NCBI GenBank assembly: GCA_024278715.1
Contig: JAJRSN010000418.1
Coordinates: 1-17,373 of the forward strand
Reading direction: 5' to 3'
Origin: Calditrichota bacterium
Lineage (GTDB): Bacteria > Calditrichota > Calditrichia > Calditrichales > Calditrichaceae
Length of the DNA: 17,373 nucleotides
The position numbers and the translations under genes were made by a program. The notes below the pieces were generated by a model that was not told the DNA's origin, made no database searches, and was given only the letters and a program-made list of their open reading frames with translations. Below are positions 7,552 through 14,893 of the stretch, in pieces (position 1 is the stretch's first letter; each line of letters begins with the position of its first letter).

Positions 7552-7585
7552 AAAAGAGGGCGATAATGCGCCCTTTTTTGTTTTA
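7552..7585. other. Hairpin with T tract between ychF and rlmB
   Basis: AAAAGAGGGCG (7552-7562) pairs with CGCCCTTTTTT (7569-7579), giving 11 pairs with one G-T wobble around a 6-nt loop. The + strand continues TTTT after one G; the minus strand also leaves the stem into a T-rich run (CTTTTATTTTTG). It resembles a bidirectional terminator, yet it sits in the gap of a divergent gene pair, 32 nt upstream of the ychF ATG and about 130 nt upstream of rlmB. It may be a leader attenuator, or insulation between the two promoters. The remainder of this gap (7586-7708) shows no gene or other clear signal. Confidence 0.5.
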
Positions 7586-7708
7586 ATTTAGTGAATTCTA
7601 AGGCGTTGTTCAAAACAAAGTCGTTTTGCCGAAAGCGAGTTTTTGCATCACGTCCCGGCATCCCTTAAATTGCTGACAAAACAAAAAATATTACTGCAAT
7701 TGAATTTT

Positions 7709-8458
7709 ATGGATAATAAGAAACAATTTTACATTTACGGAAGACAACCGGTTTTTGAAGCGCTGCGTTCTTCGCATACTGTGCTTAAAGTTTACATTGC
7801 CGAAAATACGGCGGGAAAGATTATCGGCAAAATCCGCAATCTTTGCCAGACGCGGGAAATTCCGTTTGAGAATATCGATAAAAACGCTCTGCAAAAATTT
7901 GTCGGTCCTGTGGTGCATCAGGGAGTGGTAGCCTTGGTTGATTTTCAGCCTTTTCTCGACGAAAGCCGCTGGGAGCGATTAATAACCTCCCAATCCGATC
8001 CGGTGGTTTTGGTGCTGGATCAAATACAGGATCCTCACAATCTGGGCGCCATTTTACGCACCGCGGAAATTACCGGCGTTGACTGCATAGTTTTGCCGGA
8101 AAAAGGCAGCGCTCCCTTGAATGCAACCGTGGCTAAAACTTCAGCCGGGGCGCTTTTTTATTCTAAATTCTATTTAACCCATAGTCCCGAACAAACTCTT
8201 CAGGCTCTTTTGGAAGCCAATTTTTCGGTTTTTGCCGCCGTTCCTTCCGCCGAACAAAATATCTACAACGTAAATTTCAAAACCAAAACCGCGCTCGTCA
8301 TCGGAAGCGAAGACAAAGGAGTGCGAAAGCATCTCCGAAACTTTTGTTCGCAGTCCGTTAAAATTCCGCAATTCGGAAAAGTCAATTCGCTGAACGCCTC
8401 GGTCTCAACCGCGGTTATTTTGTACGAGATTGTTCGTCAAAGGCATTTTGAAACTTAG
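7709..8458 (+). CDS. rlmB: 23S rRNA 2'-O-ribose methyltransferase, TrmH/RlmB family (SPOUT)
   Basis: The 249-residue product matches the length of RlmB (about 243). Residues about 5-80 are the substrate-binding domain (YGRQPVFEAL 10-19; VVHQGVVALV 68-77). Residues about 98-245 are the SpoU/TrmH methyltransferase with its knot: motif 1 DPHNLGAILRTAE (108-120, with Asn111 and Arg117), motif 2 IGSEDKGV (198-205) and motif 3 NSLNASVSTA (226-235). The family uses S-adenosylmethionine to methylate the 2'-hydroxyl of a guanosine; RlmB modifies G2251 of E. coli 23S rRNA. Closely related TrmH-type enzymes acting on tRNA or other rRNA sites cannot be excluded. I use the ATG at 7709; the frame is open back to a TTG at 7643, but those residues are not family-like. 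No obvious Shine-Dalgarno precedes either. No terminator follows, so it may lead into the porX cluster 83 nt downstream. Confidence 0.88.
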   Translation: MDNKKQFYIYGRQPVFEALRSSHTVLKVYIAENTAGKIIGKIRNLCQTREIPFENIDKNALQKFVGPVVHQGVVALVDFQPFLDESRWERLITSQSDPVVLVLDQIQDPHNLGAILRTAEITGVDCIVLPEKGSAPLNATVAKTSAGALFYSKFYLTHSPEQTLQALLEANFSVFAAVPSAEQNIYNVNFKTKTALVIGSEDKGVRKHLRNFCSQSVKIPQFGKVNSLNASVSTAVILYEIVRQRHFET

Positions 8459-8541
8459 AAGGAGTCTTTATTTTGTTCAGCGGGAACTATAACTTCTTGT
8501 AAATAGTAATAAAATTCATAATTAACAACTCTGGAGTTAAC

Positions 8542-10098
8542 ATGCCGCGAATTTTGTGGGTAGATGACGAAATCGAAATGTTACAGGCGCATATTCTGTT
8601 TTTAAAAGAAAAAGGTTACACCGTCGTTACTGCGACCAACGGCGAAGACGCAGTTTATCAGGTTAAACACCAGGCTTTTGATCTTGTTCTGATCGATGAA
8701 ATGATGCCCGGCAAAGACGGACTTACCACTTTAAACGAAATCAAGGACCTGTTTCCGTATCTGCCGGTCATTATGATCACTAAGAATGAAGAAGAATCGC
8801 TGATGGAAGAAGCCATTGGTCAGCGCATCGACGACTACCTGACCAAACCGGTAAACCCGAGCCAGATTTTGATGGCTTGCAAAAAAATTTTAGACCGAAA
8901 AAACATTATCGAAGAACGGCGCAGCCAGCAATATGCGAGCGAACTTGCGCAACTTTCTCTCTCTTTGATGAATCCCCTTTCAACCAGGGAGTGGATTGAG
9001 ATTGCGTTGAAAATTTTTAAGATGGACATGGAACTTGACAGCATATTGGATCAGAATTTTCGAACAATTTTGTACGATCATCGTCGCGAATTGAACACCG
9101 AATTCGGCAAATTCATCGAAAAGAATTATTCTAACTGGGTCCATGACGAAAACGACCCCAACCGCCCGGTCTTTTCCACGGATATTTTTAACAAATACAT
9201 TATTCCGCAATTAAAAAAAGGCAAGCGCGTCGTCTTCATCGTTATCGATTGTTTACGGCTCGATCAGTGGTTGTCGCTTGAACCGTTCTTTTCGGAATGG
9301 TTCAGGATTGAACGGGAGCACTATTATTCCGTTTTGCCCACCGCCACTCCGTTTTCGCGCAACGCCCTGTTCAGCGGACTTTTTCCGGAAGATATCGAAA
9401 AATTTTACCCCGAATTGTGGTCGTTAAACGAAGACGATGAAAGTTTGAATCGATACGAAAAGGAATTACTGGATTTGCAGTTGCAGCGTCAGGGCTTGAA
9501 TTTGGGCAACGGATTAAAATACGTTAAAATAATGAACAGCGACGATATACGCCGGCTGGAAAGGAGTTTGAACAATTTTCTGGACGCCCAACTGCTTTCG
9601 GTTGTCGTCAACATTGTGGATATTATAGCGCACAGCCGTTCCGATTTACCCATTCTTAAAGAAATCGTTCCCGATGAAGCGGCGTTCCGCAGTCTTACGC
9701 GCTCCTGGTTCGAACATTCTCCGCTCCTTTCCATAATCAGACAAATAGCCGATACCGATACGATGATATTTATTACTTCCGACCACGGCAGCGTACGCGG
9801 TTTGAGAGGAACAAAAGTGATCGGCGATCGTGAGACCTCTACTAATCTGCGGTACAAATACGGCAGAAGTTTAAAGATCGATCCCAAACACGCTATTTTT
9901 GTAAAAGACCCTGCAAGCTGGCGTTTACCAAAGAGGGGAATTAACACAACATACGTTTTTGCCAAAGAGGATTTTTATCTTGTCTATCCGACAAATTACA
10001 ATAAATATCTCAACTATTACAAGGACAGTTTTCAACATGGCGGGGTTTCTCTGGAAGAAATGATTTTGCCCATAGTCCGAATGGAGAGCAAAGGTTAA
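8542..10098 (+). CDS. porX: PorX-type response regulator with PglZ (alkaline phosphatase superfamily) effector domain
   Basis: The 518-residue product matches PorX of Bacteroidota in length and layout. Residues 1-120 are a receiver domain with acidic pocket Asp8/Asp9, phospho-acceptor Asp52, Thr80 and Lys102. A helical linker (about 120-215) leads to a PglZ domain (about 225-515). The metal-site residues of the alkaline phosphatase superfamily are visible: Asp236 (VIDCLRLDQW), the nucleophile-loop threonine in PTATPFSRNALFSG (Thr269 or nearby), Asp360 and His364 (VDIIAHSR), Asp414/His415 (TSDHGS) and His499 (QHGG). In Porphyromonas, PorX with its kinase PorY controls T9SS genes and gliding or secretion, and its effector domain has been shown to be a zinc-dependent phosphodiesterase. 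The start has GGAG with 5-nt spacing. The T9SS-tailed protein at 1125-2219 agrees with a working T9SS in this cell. A TonB-like gene starts 42 nt downstream. No PorY-like membrane kinase is in the window. Confidence 0.9.
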   Translation: MPRILWVDDEIEMLQAHILFLKEKGYTVVTATNGEDAVYQVKHQAFDLVLIDEMMPGKDGLTTLNEIKDLFPYLPVIMITKNEEESLMEEAIGQRIDDYLTKPVNPSQILMACKKILDRKNIIEERRSQQYASELAQLSLSLMNPLSTREWIEIALKIFKMDMELDSILDQNFRTILYDHRRELNTEFGKFIEKNYSNWVHDENDPNRPVFSTDIFNKYIIPQLKKGKRVVFIVIDCLRLDQWLSLEPFFSEWFRIEREHYYSVLPTATPFSRNALFSGLFPEDIEKFYPELWSLNEDDESLNRYEKELLDLQLQRQGLNLGNGLKYVKIMNSDDIRRLERSLNNFLDAQLLSVVVNIVDIIAHSRSDLPILKEIVPDEAAFRSLTRSWFEHSPLLSIIRQIADTDTMIFITSDHGSVRGLRGTKVIGDRETSTNLRYKYGRSLKIDPKHAIFVKDPASWRLPKRGINTTYVFAKEDFYLVYPTNYNKYLNYYKDSFQHGGVSLEEMILPIVRMESKG

Positions 10099-10140
10099 AA
10101 AAAAGTGTAGGTTATCTTATTGTTTACGAGTGATAATTTA

Positions 10141-11043
10141 ATGGGATTTTCTTTTAATATAAAATCAGTTCCGGAAGACAGAGATCGCCGAATACTTTTA
10201 TTAGCGTTCATTCTTTCCGTATTGTTCCATATTTTTTTATTCTGGTTATTGAATCAAAAAAACTGGTTAAAAGAAAACCCCGTTTCGTTAAAGGATTCCC
10301 CTCCCGAAGAGGTAACTATTATTTTCCCGGAGAACAAACCCAAAACCAAGCCCAAGGAATGGAAAATTGTTGACAATACAAACGAGAACGAAGAGATACC
10401 CGAAAAAACAGACCTTTTATCGAACATGAATTCCCGCGCCAGAAATCCGGAATTGACCAAAGAGCTCGGCGAAATTCCCAACAGCAAAGGCAATGTTCCG
10501 TTTGCCGACTTATCGCCCTTGCCGAAATTCAAGAGTTTCCCTAACTTTCAAAGCAAGCCTTTCAACAGAAAGGCGTTGATAGGAGAAGGAAGCGAAGAAA
10601 GCAGTCTTGAAAAAGAATATACCAAAAGTAAACTGCAAGAAGCGCAATCTTCAACCAGCAAAGGCGCCAATCAAATTCTGGATCAGAAAAAGTTTTCGGT
10701 CGAAGATTTAGGCGCGCTTTCACTAAGCACTTACCGCTGGGAATGGGCGCCCTATGTAAACGCGTTAAAACAAAGGTTGTATCAGGTTTGGTTTACGCCG
10801 CCCGCGTATTACCGGCTCGGATTAATTTCCGGATACACGATCGTTCAATTTACGATAGATCGAACAGGACAATTGACAAATTTGAACGTTTTAAAACAAG
10901 TGGGGCATAAATCGCTGGAGCTTTCAAGCACCGAAGCCATTAAGGCTATTTTCCCGTTTTTGCCCTTACCGGAGGATTTTCCGGAGGAATCCTTAACCAT
11001 TACGGCTAAATTGATTTACCCGGATTTAAGAAGAGGGAGATGA
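10141..11043 (+). CDS. TonB-like energy transducer (TonB C-terminal domain)
   Basis: This roughly 300-residue protein has a short cytoplasmic N-terminus, one membrane anchor (about 18-37), a long polar proline/lysine/glutamate-rich periplasmic spacer (about 40-200) and a C-terminal TonB/TolA-type domain (about 210-300). Its anchor contains Ser26 and His30, which is the SxxxH pattern that couples TonB to ExbB/ExbD. In the C-terminal part YVNALKQRLYQVWFTP and YTIVQFTIDRTGQL are typical of the fold. With exbB and exbD directly downstream it should transmit proton-motive force across the periplasm to an outer-membrane receptor, or, as a TolA-like protein, act in envelope integrity. I choose the ATG at 10141; a TTG at 10120 would add seven residues. 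Its stop precedes the exbB start by 3 nt and its last codons hold the exbB ribosome binding site, so the two are translationally coupled. No receptor gene is nearby. Confidence 0.82.
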   Translation: MGFSFNIKSVPEDRDRRILLLAFILSVLFHIFLFWLLNQKNWLKENPVSLKDSPPEEVTIIFPENKPKTKPKEWKIVDNTNENEEIPEKTDLLSNMNSRARNPELTKELGEIPNSKGNVPFADLSPLPKFKSFPNFQSKPFNRKALIGEGSEESSLEKEYTKSKLQEAQSSTSKGANQILDQKKFSVEDLGALSLSTYRWEWAPYVNALKQRLYQVWFTPPAYYRLGLISGYTIVQFTIDRTGQLTNLNVLKQVGHKSLELSSTEAIKAIFPFLPLPEDFPEESLTITAKLIYPDLRRGR

Positions 11044-11046
11044 TCC

Positions 11047-11682
11047 ATGTTAGAGTTTTTTGAACGCGGCGGAATAATGATGTATCCGCTTGCAATCACA
11101 TCGCTGATTGCCGTAGCCTTTATTATCGAACGGGCACTATCGCTTCGCAAAAAGAAAATACTCATTCCGGAAATTCTTTCGGTTGTTGAGAATTTTTCGA
11201 CGCTGAAGGACCTCGATTTAGCCCGAAATATCTGTCAGAGATACAAAGGACCCCTGTCCAATATAATTATGACAGCGCTGCAGAATTATCTCGCAAGCAA
11301 AGAAGAGATGCGGGAAATACTGGAAGATCAGGGGCGGCAGGAAATACGAACGTTACAACGCGGTCTGGTGGTGCTGGAAGCCATTGCCGCGGTTGCGCCG
11401 TTAATGGGTCTTTTAGGAACGGTAATCGGAATGGTGCAGGTGTTCGAGGTAATCAACGAACAGGGAATAGGGCAGACAGCCGCTCTTTCCGGCGGAATTT
11501 CTCAAGCCTTGCTTACTACGGTCACCGGTCTTTTTATCGGCATCCCAACATTGATCGCTTATTACTATTTTTCGCATAAATCGGAAAATCTGATTTTGGA
11601 TATTGAAAAATATACCAACCAACTGATCACCAAGATCGCTCATTTAAAACAAAAAGAACAGTTGGAAGAAATAGAAACATAA
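11047..11682 (+). CDS. exbB: ExbB/TolQ/MotA-family proton channel
   Basis: This 211-residue inner-membrane protein has the family's three helices: TM1 about 9-28, TM2 about 112-133 (AIAAVAPLMGLLGTVIGMV) and TM3 about 153-175 (with TTVTGLFIGIP). The cytoplasmic part between TM1 and TM2 is mostly helical and polar. The conserved Glu before TM2 (Glu111) and the GLLGTV...GM and threonine-rich TM3 stretches that line the channel are intact. It forms the stator pentamer with ExbD that feeds proton flow to the TonB-like protein. Start choice is firm: GGGAGA lies in the end of the upstream gene with 7-nt spacing. Sequence alone does not separate ExbB from TolQ; the partner with an SxxxH TonB anchor favours ExbB. 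Confidence 0.93.
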   Translation: MLEFFERGGIMMYPLAITSLIAVAFIIERALSLRKKKILIPEILSVVENFSTLKDLDLARNICQRYKGPLSNIIMTALQNYLASKEEMREILEDQGRQEIRTLQRGLVVLEAIAAVAPLMGLLGTVIGMVQVFEVINEQGIGQTAALSGGISQALLTTVTGLFIGIPTLIAYYYFSHKSENLILDIEKYTNQLITKIAHLKQKEQLEEIET

Positions 11683-11715
11683 ATTCCAATATTATTTTTT
11701 GAGGTTAACCGAACA

Positions 11716-12120
11716 ATGCAATTACTAACAAAAGAAAAAAGAAGATTGTCGATAAATTTAACTCCCTTAATCGACGTTCTCTTTATTTTGATCATCTTCT
11801 TTTCAGTATCTTCAACTTTTTTGGAACAGCCGGGAATAGAACTGGATCTTCCTAAAGCGGAGAGCTCCGAAGGTCACACCGCTCAAAAAGTGATCATCTA
11901 TGTGGATAAAGACGAAAACATCTTTTTAAACGACAATATTGTCTCCACCAGCAATTTAATTGAGGAAATCAAAAAATTAGCCGACATTAAAAAGGACAAA
12001 AGTATAATCATAAAAGCCGACGCTTCGGTGCCGCACGGTTTGGTCATCAGCATCATGGATTTGCTTAGACAGCAGGGAATTTATAAAATTGTAGTTTCGA
12101 CCATAAAACCGCAGAAATAA
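11716..12120 (+). CDS. exbD: ExbD/TolR-family biopolymer transport protein
   Basis: This 134-residue protein has one membrane helix (about 16-36) following a basic N-terminus (KEKRRLS). NLTPLIDVLFILIIFF carries Asp20, the proton-relaying aspartate of the ExbD/TolR family (Asp25 in E. coli ExbD). The periplasmic domain (about 45-134) starts with the usual LDLPKAES-like segment and has KADASVPHGLVISIMD, matching the KAD...YG...DxxR/LxxxG region. Together with ExbB it makes the stator. GAGG at 11701-11704 is the likely ribosome binding site, with a longish 11-nt spacing. hom follows 19 nt downstream. Confidence 0.93.
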   Translation: MQLLTKEKRRLSINLTPLIDVLFILIIFFSVSSTFLEQPGIELDLPKAESSEGHTAQKVIIYVDKDENIFLNDNIVSTSNLIEEIKKLADIKKDKSIIIKADASVPHGLVISIMDLLRQQGIYKIVVSTIKPQK

Positions 12121-12139
12121 AAGATACGGATCGTTCGAT

Positions 12140-13453
12140 ATGCCAAGAAGAAAAGACATAAACTTTGCCTTGCTGGGATTAGGCAAATTAGGATCGGGCT
12201 TTTACCGGCTCTGGACGCAAAAAAAGGATGAAATTTTTAAAAAGACCGGTTTTAATTTAATTCTGAAAAAAATATTGGTAAAACATTCCAATTTCGCGCG
12301 TCCCGATTATATTAACCAAACCCTGCTGACAACAAATCTCGACGATATTCTGAACGACGGAGAGATCAAAATTGCCATCGATGCCATCGGCGGTATCCAA
12401 CCGACCTTTTCCATCGTCAAGCATATTATTCAGAATAAGATCCACATTATTTCCGCGAATCGCATAATGCTGGCTTCCAAAATGCACGAGTTGACAGACC
12501 TGGCGAACGCAAACAAAATTTTTATTCAACCCGAGCCTTCGTTGGGAGGCGGCGTTCCCATAATCAGCACTATTCAAAGGGATTTATTAGCCAATAAGAT
12601 AACGGCATTATACGGTATTCTCAGCGGAACATCCAACCTGATTTTAACTAAGATGACAGAGAAAAAAGTTTCGCTTCAGGAAGCGCTAAAATCTAAAGAT
12701 ATTACCAAACTGGGTGAAAGCCTTTCCATCATCGATTACGAAGGGTCCGATGCAGCCCAAAAGGTTTCTATTTTAGCCGCAGCCGCTTTTGGGATAGATA
12801 TTGATTATCTGCACATCTACGCCGAGGGGATTTCAGAAATCTCCGATTTTGACATTAAGTGCGCCGACGATTACGGCTATGTTTTTAAACTTTTAGCCAT
12901 CATTAAAGATCACGGCGATCAATTTGAAGTGCGGGTGCATCCTACTTTAGTGCCCAAAACCCACCCTCTTGCTCTGGTGCGGGGAGAATTTAACGCCTAC
13001 CTTGTGGATACCGATCTTCTGGGAAATTTCATGGTTTACGGCAGAGGGGTGGGCATAAAGGCAACCAGCAGCCTAATTTTACGCGATATTCTATTCCTCG
13101 GCAATATTATCAGATATTCGCCTTCGCGGCTCGACACCTATCGTTTAAACTGGAATGATAAGCCCGTGATCTCAATCGAAGATATCGAATCCGCGTATTA
13201 CATTCGCTTTCCGTGTACCGATAAACCCGGCGTTATCGGATTAATCGCCACGGTTCTGGGGAAAAATAACATCAATATCGCCTCGGCTCATGCCGAAGTC
13301 GATAAATCCGTTTCGGACTCGATCGGTTTTGTACACATTTTAATAGATCACGCCAAAGAGCGGGACGTTCTTAAATCAATCGAAGCCGTAAAAAAATTAT
13401 CAGTAATACGCGGAAAGGTTAAACTTTTCAGAATCTTAAAGGAGACAGAATGA
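12140..13453 (+). CDS. hom: Homoserine dehydrogenase with C-terminal ACT domain
   Basis: This 437-residue enzyme has three parts: a Rossmann NAD(P) domain (about 6-135; GLGKLGSG at 13-20), a catalytic domain (about 136-320; EPSLGGGVPII, GILSGTSNLILTKM, DYEGSDAAQK) and an ACT regulatory domain (about 352-432; CTDKPGVIGLIATVL). The acid/base pair of the family, Asp204 and Lys208 in DAAQK, is present. It reduces aspartate semialdehyde to homoserine for threonine and methionine; the ACT domain suggests feedback control by threonine. One oddity is that the usual TANK lysine is Arg108 (SANRIML). The length is typical of stand-alone bacterial HSD, without a fused aspartate kinase. It follows exbD by 19 nt and overlaps the next gene by 4 nt (ATGA). 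Sitting behind exbBD is unusual, and may reflect simple co-transcription. Confidence 0.93.
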   Translation: MPRRKDINFALLGLGKLGSGFYRLWTQKKDEIFKKTGFNLILKKILVKHSNFARPDYINQTLLTTNLDDILNDGEIKIAIDAIGGIQPTFSIVKHIIQNKIHIISANRIMLASKMHELTDLANANKIFIQPEPSLGGGVPIISTIQRDLLANKITALYGILSGTSNLILTKMTEKKVSLQEALKSKDITKLGESLSIIDYEGSDAAQKVSILAAAAFGIDIDYLHIYAEGISEISDFDIKCADDYGYVFKLLAIIKDHGDQFEVRVHPTLVPKTHPLALVRGEFNAYLVDTDLLGNFMVYGRGVGIKATSSLILRDILFLGNIIRYSPSRLDTYRLNWNDKPVISIEDIESAYYIRFPCTDKPGVIGLIATVLGKNNINIASAHAEVDKSVSDSIGFVHILIDHAKERDVLKSIEAVKKLSVIRGKVKLFRILKETE

Positions 13454-14121
13454 AACAGGTACGAATGTTCGACGGCAAAACATTCACTCCTTCCAAAATC
13501 ATTGGAATCGGATTGAATTATTCGGAACACATCACTGAAATGCAATCAAAACGCACCTCGGAACCGGTGATTTTTTTAAAACCTAATTCTGCGATTTGCT
13601 CGCTTTACGAACCAGTTCCCATCCCTACTAATCGGGGAGCGGTTCATCACGAAATTGAACTGGCGGTGCTAATCGGAAAATCGGGATTTAACATACGTGA
13701 ACAAGATGCGCCGGAATATATCGCCGGCTTTGGCATGGCGCTCGATTTGACGCTGCGCGACATTCAAAAAAAAGCCAAAGAACGCGGACATCCCTGGGCA
13801 ATTGCCAAAGGATTTAAAAACGCCTGCCCTGTCTCCGATTTTTTCCCGAAAAAACAATTTAATAATCCGCAAAAACTGGAATTGAAACTTACGGTTAACG
13901 GTACAATTCGCCAGCACGGCAACACAGAACAAATGTTATTTAAAATTCCGGAATTAATCGTTTACATCAGTAACTTTTTTCCGCTGGAACCCGGAGATAT
14001 TATTCTCACAGGAACTCCCTCCGGCGTCGGTCCTTTGGCTCCCGGAGATATTATCGAAGCGGAAATCGAAGGAATCGCCAACATTCAAACCAAATGCGTG
14101 AGTTGGAACCATGTCGAATAA
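13450..14121 (+). CDS. Fumarylacetoacetate hydrolase (FAH) family protein, YcgM/FAHD1-like
   Basis: This 223-residue protein is the single-domain FAH size (E. coli YcgM 219, human FAHD1 about 224). GIGLNYSEH (19-27) is the N-terminal signature. The metal site is HHEIELA with Glu68 and Glu70, plus Asp99 (GMALDLTLRD); Lys120 (AIAKGFKNACP) and ILTGTPSGVGPL (185-196) complete the active-site pattern. Relatives hydrolyse acylpyruvates or decarboxylate oxaloacetate; the substrate here cannot be read from sequence. Because it sits between hom and mazG with overlaps on both sides (ATGA with hom, 11 nt with mazG), a clean-up role removing excess oxaloacetate or a side product near aspartate metabolism is possible, but that is inference. 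GGAG with 5-nt spacing precedes the ATG, so translation initiation is strong as well as coupled. Confidence 0.88.
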   Translation: MKQVRMFDGKTFTPSKIIGIGLNYSEHITEMQSKRTSEPVIFLKPNSAICSLYEPVPIPTNRGAVHHEIELAVLIGKSGFNIREQDAPEYIAGFGMALDLTLRDIQKKAKERGHPWAIAKGFKNACPVSDFFPKKQFNNPQKLELKLTVNGTIRQHGNTEQMLFKIPELIVYISNFFPLEPGDIILTGTPSGVGPLAPGDIIEAEIEGIANIQTKCVSWNHVE

Positions 14122-14893
14122 CGCGCCGCAATACACGATGGAAGACTTTTTAAAAATAATGCATCGCTTGCGCAGGGAATGTCCCTGGGATGCCAAACAA
14201 ACACACCACAGCCTGAAGCAATTTTTACTGGAAGAAACTTATGAGGTTCTGGAGACCATTGATCAGGAACGTTGGGACAAATTAGCCGAAGAATTGGGCG
14301 ATTTATTATTGCAAATCGTTTTTCAAAGCGAGATCGCCGCCGAATCGAATAGTTTCGATTTTAACGATGTGGTAACGAACATTTCGCAAAAATTAATTAA
14401 CCGCCATCCTCATGTCTTCGGGGAAAAAGATCTGCGCTCCGCGGCTGAAGTTCAGGAAAACTGGGAGCACACAAAAGTAAAAGACGAAGGCAGAGATTCT
14501 TTGTTAAGTGGCGTGCCCAAAGCAGCCCTGGCGCTTTTGCAGGCGCAAAGGCTTCAGGAAAAAGCCGCAACGGTTGGCTTTGAGTGGGAATCCATAGAGC
14601 CTGTTTTCGAAAAAGTAGCCGAAGAGTGGGAAGAATTTAAAGAAGCCTTCCGGAAAAAGAATCAGACCGAAATCGAAAACGAATTCGGCGATCTTTTATT
14701 TGCGCTCGTTAATCTCGGTCGCTTTCTTAATATTTCGGCGGAAGAAGCTCTGAGAAAAACAAATCGCAAATTCACAAACCGTTTCCGGCACATCGAAGAG
14801 CAGTACGACGGGAATCCCGCAGCCATGAAAAAAGCCTCTTTGGAAGAATTGGACGCTCATTGGGAAGATGCGAAGCAGAAGGAAAATGAATAG
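14111..14893 (+). CDS. mazG: Nucleoside triphosphate pyrophosphohydrolase MazG (two-domain)
   Basis: This 260-residue protein carries two MazG modules like E. coli MazG (263). In the first, LRRECPWDAKQTHHSLKQFL (20-39) is followed by the EExxE motif (Glu41, Glu42, Glu45) and EELGD (Glu60, Glu61, Asp64). In the second, EEWEE (171-175) and EFGD (191-194) repeat the pattern, and NRHPHVFGE (97-105) lies between. The enzyme splits nucleoside triphosphates, including damaged ones, into monophosphate and pyrophosphate with magnesium; in E. coli it interacts with Era and affects ppGpp levels in starvation. It starts 11 nt inside the FAH-family gene and its 3' end overlaps the kinase gene, so it is embedded in a tightly coupled operon. 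Length and motifs show no damage. Confidence 0.94.
   Translation: MSNNAPQYTMEDFLKIMHRLRRECPWDAKQTHHSLKQFLLEETYEVLETIDQERWDKLAEELGDLLLQIVFQSEIAAESNSFDFNDVVTNISQKLINRHPHVFGEKDLRSAAEVQENWEHTKVKDEGRDSLLSGVPKAALALLQAQRLQEKAATVGFEWESIEPVFEKVAEEWEEFKEAFRKKNQTEIENEFGDLLFALVNLGRFLNISAEEALRKTNRKFTNRFRHIEEQYDGNPAAMKKASLEELDAHWEDAKQKENE

Noticed and set aside
7521..7661. N-terminal extension of the ychF-like protein by 47 codons
   Set aside because: The AGGAG site 5 nt before the ATG at 7520 and the P-loop at residue 7 fix the shorter start; the extension crosses the hairpin and resembles no family sequence.
7643..7708. TTG start adding 22 residues to RlmB
   Set aside because: The added residues match no part of the family, and the ATG at 7709 gives the usual length.
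9489..9965. 158-codon open frame on the minus strand inside porX
   Set aside because: It lies wholly opposite a well-supported gene, has no recognisable domain and no ribosome binding site; it follows from the codon use of porX.
8542..10098. Reading the PglZ domain as part of a phage-defence (BREX/Pgl) system
   Set aside because: The receiver-PglZ fusion with 518 residues is the PorX layout, and no pglX, pglY, brxC or other defence gene is adjacent.
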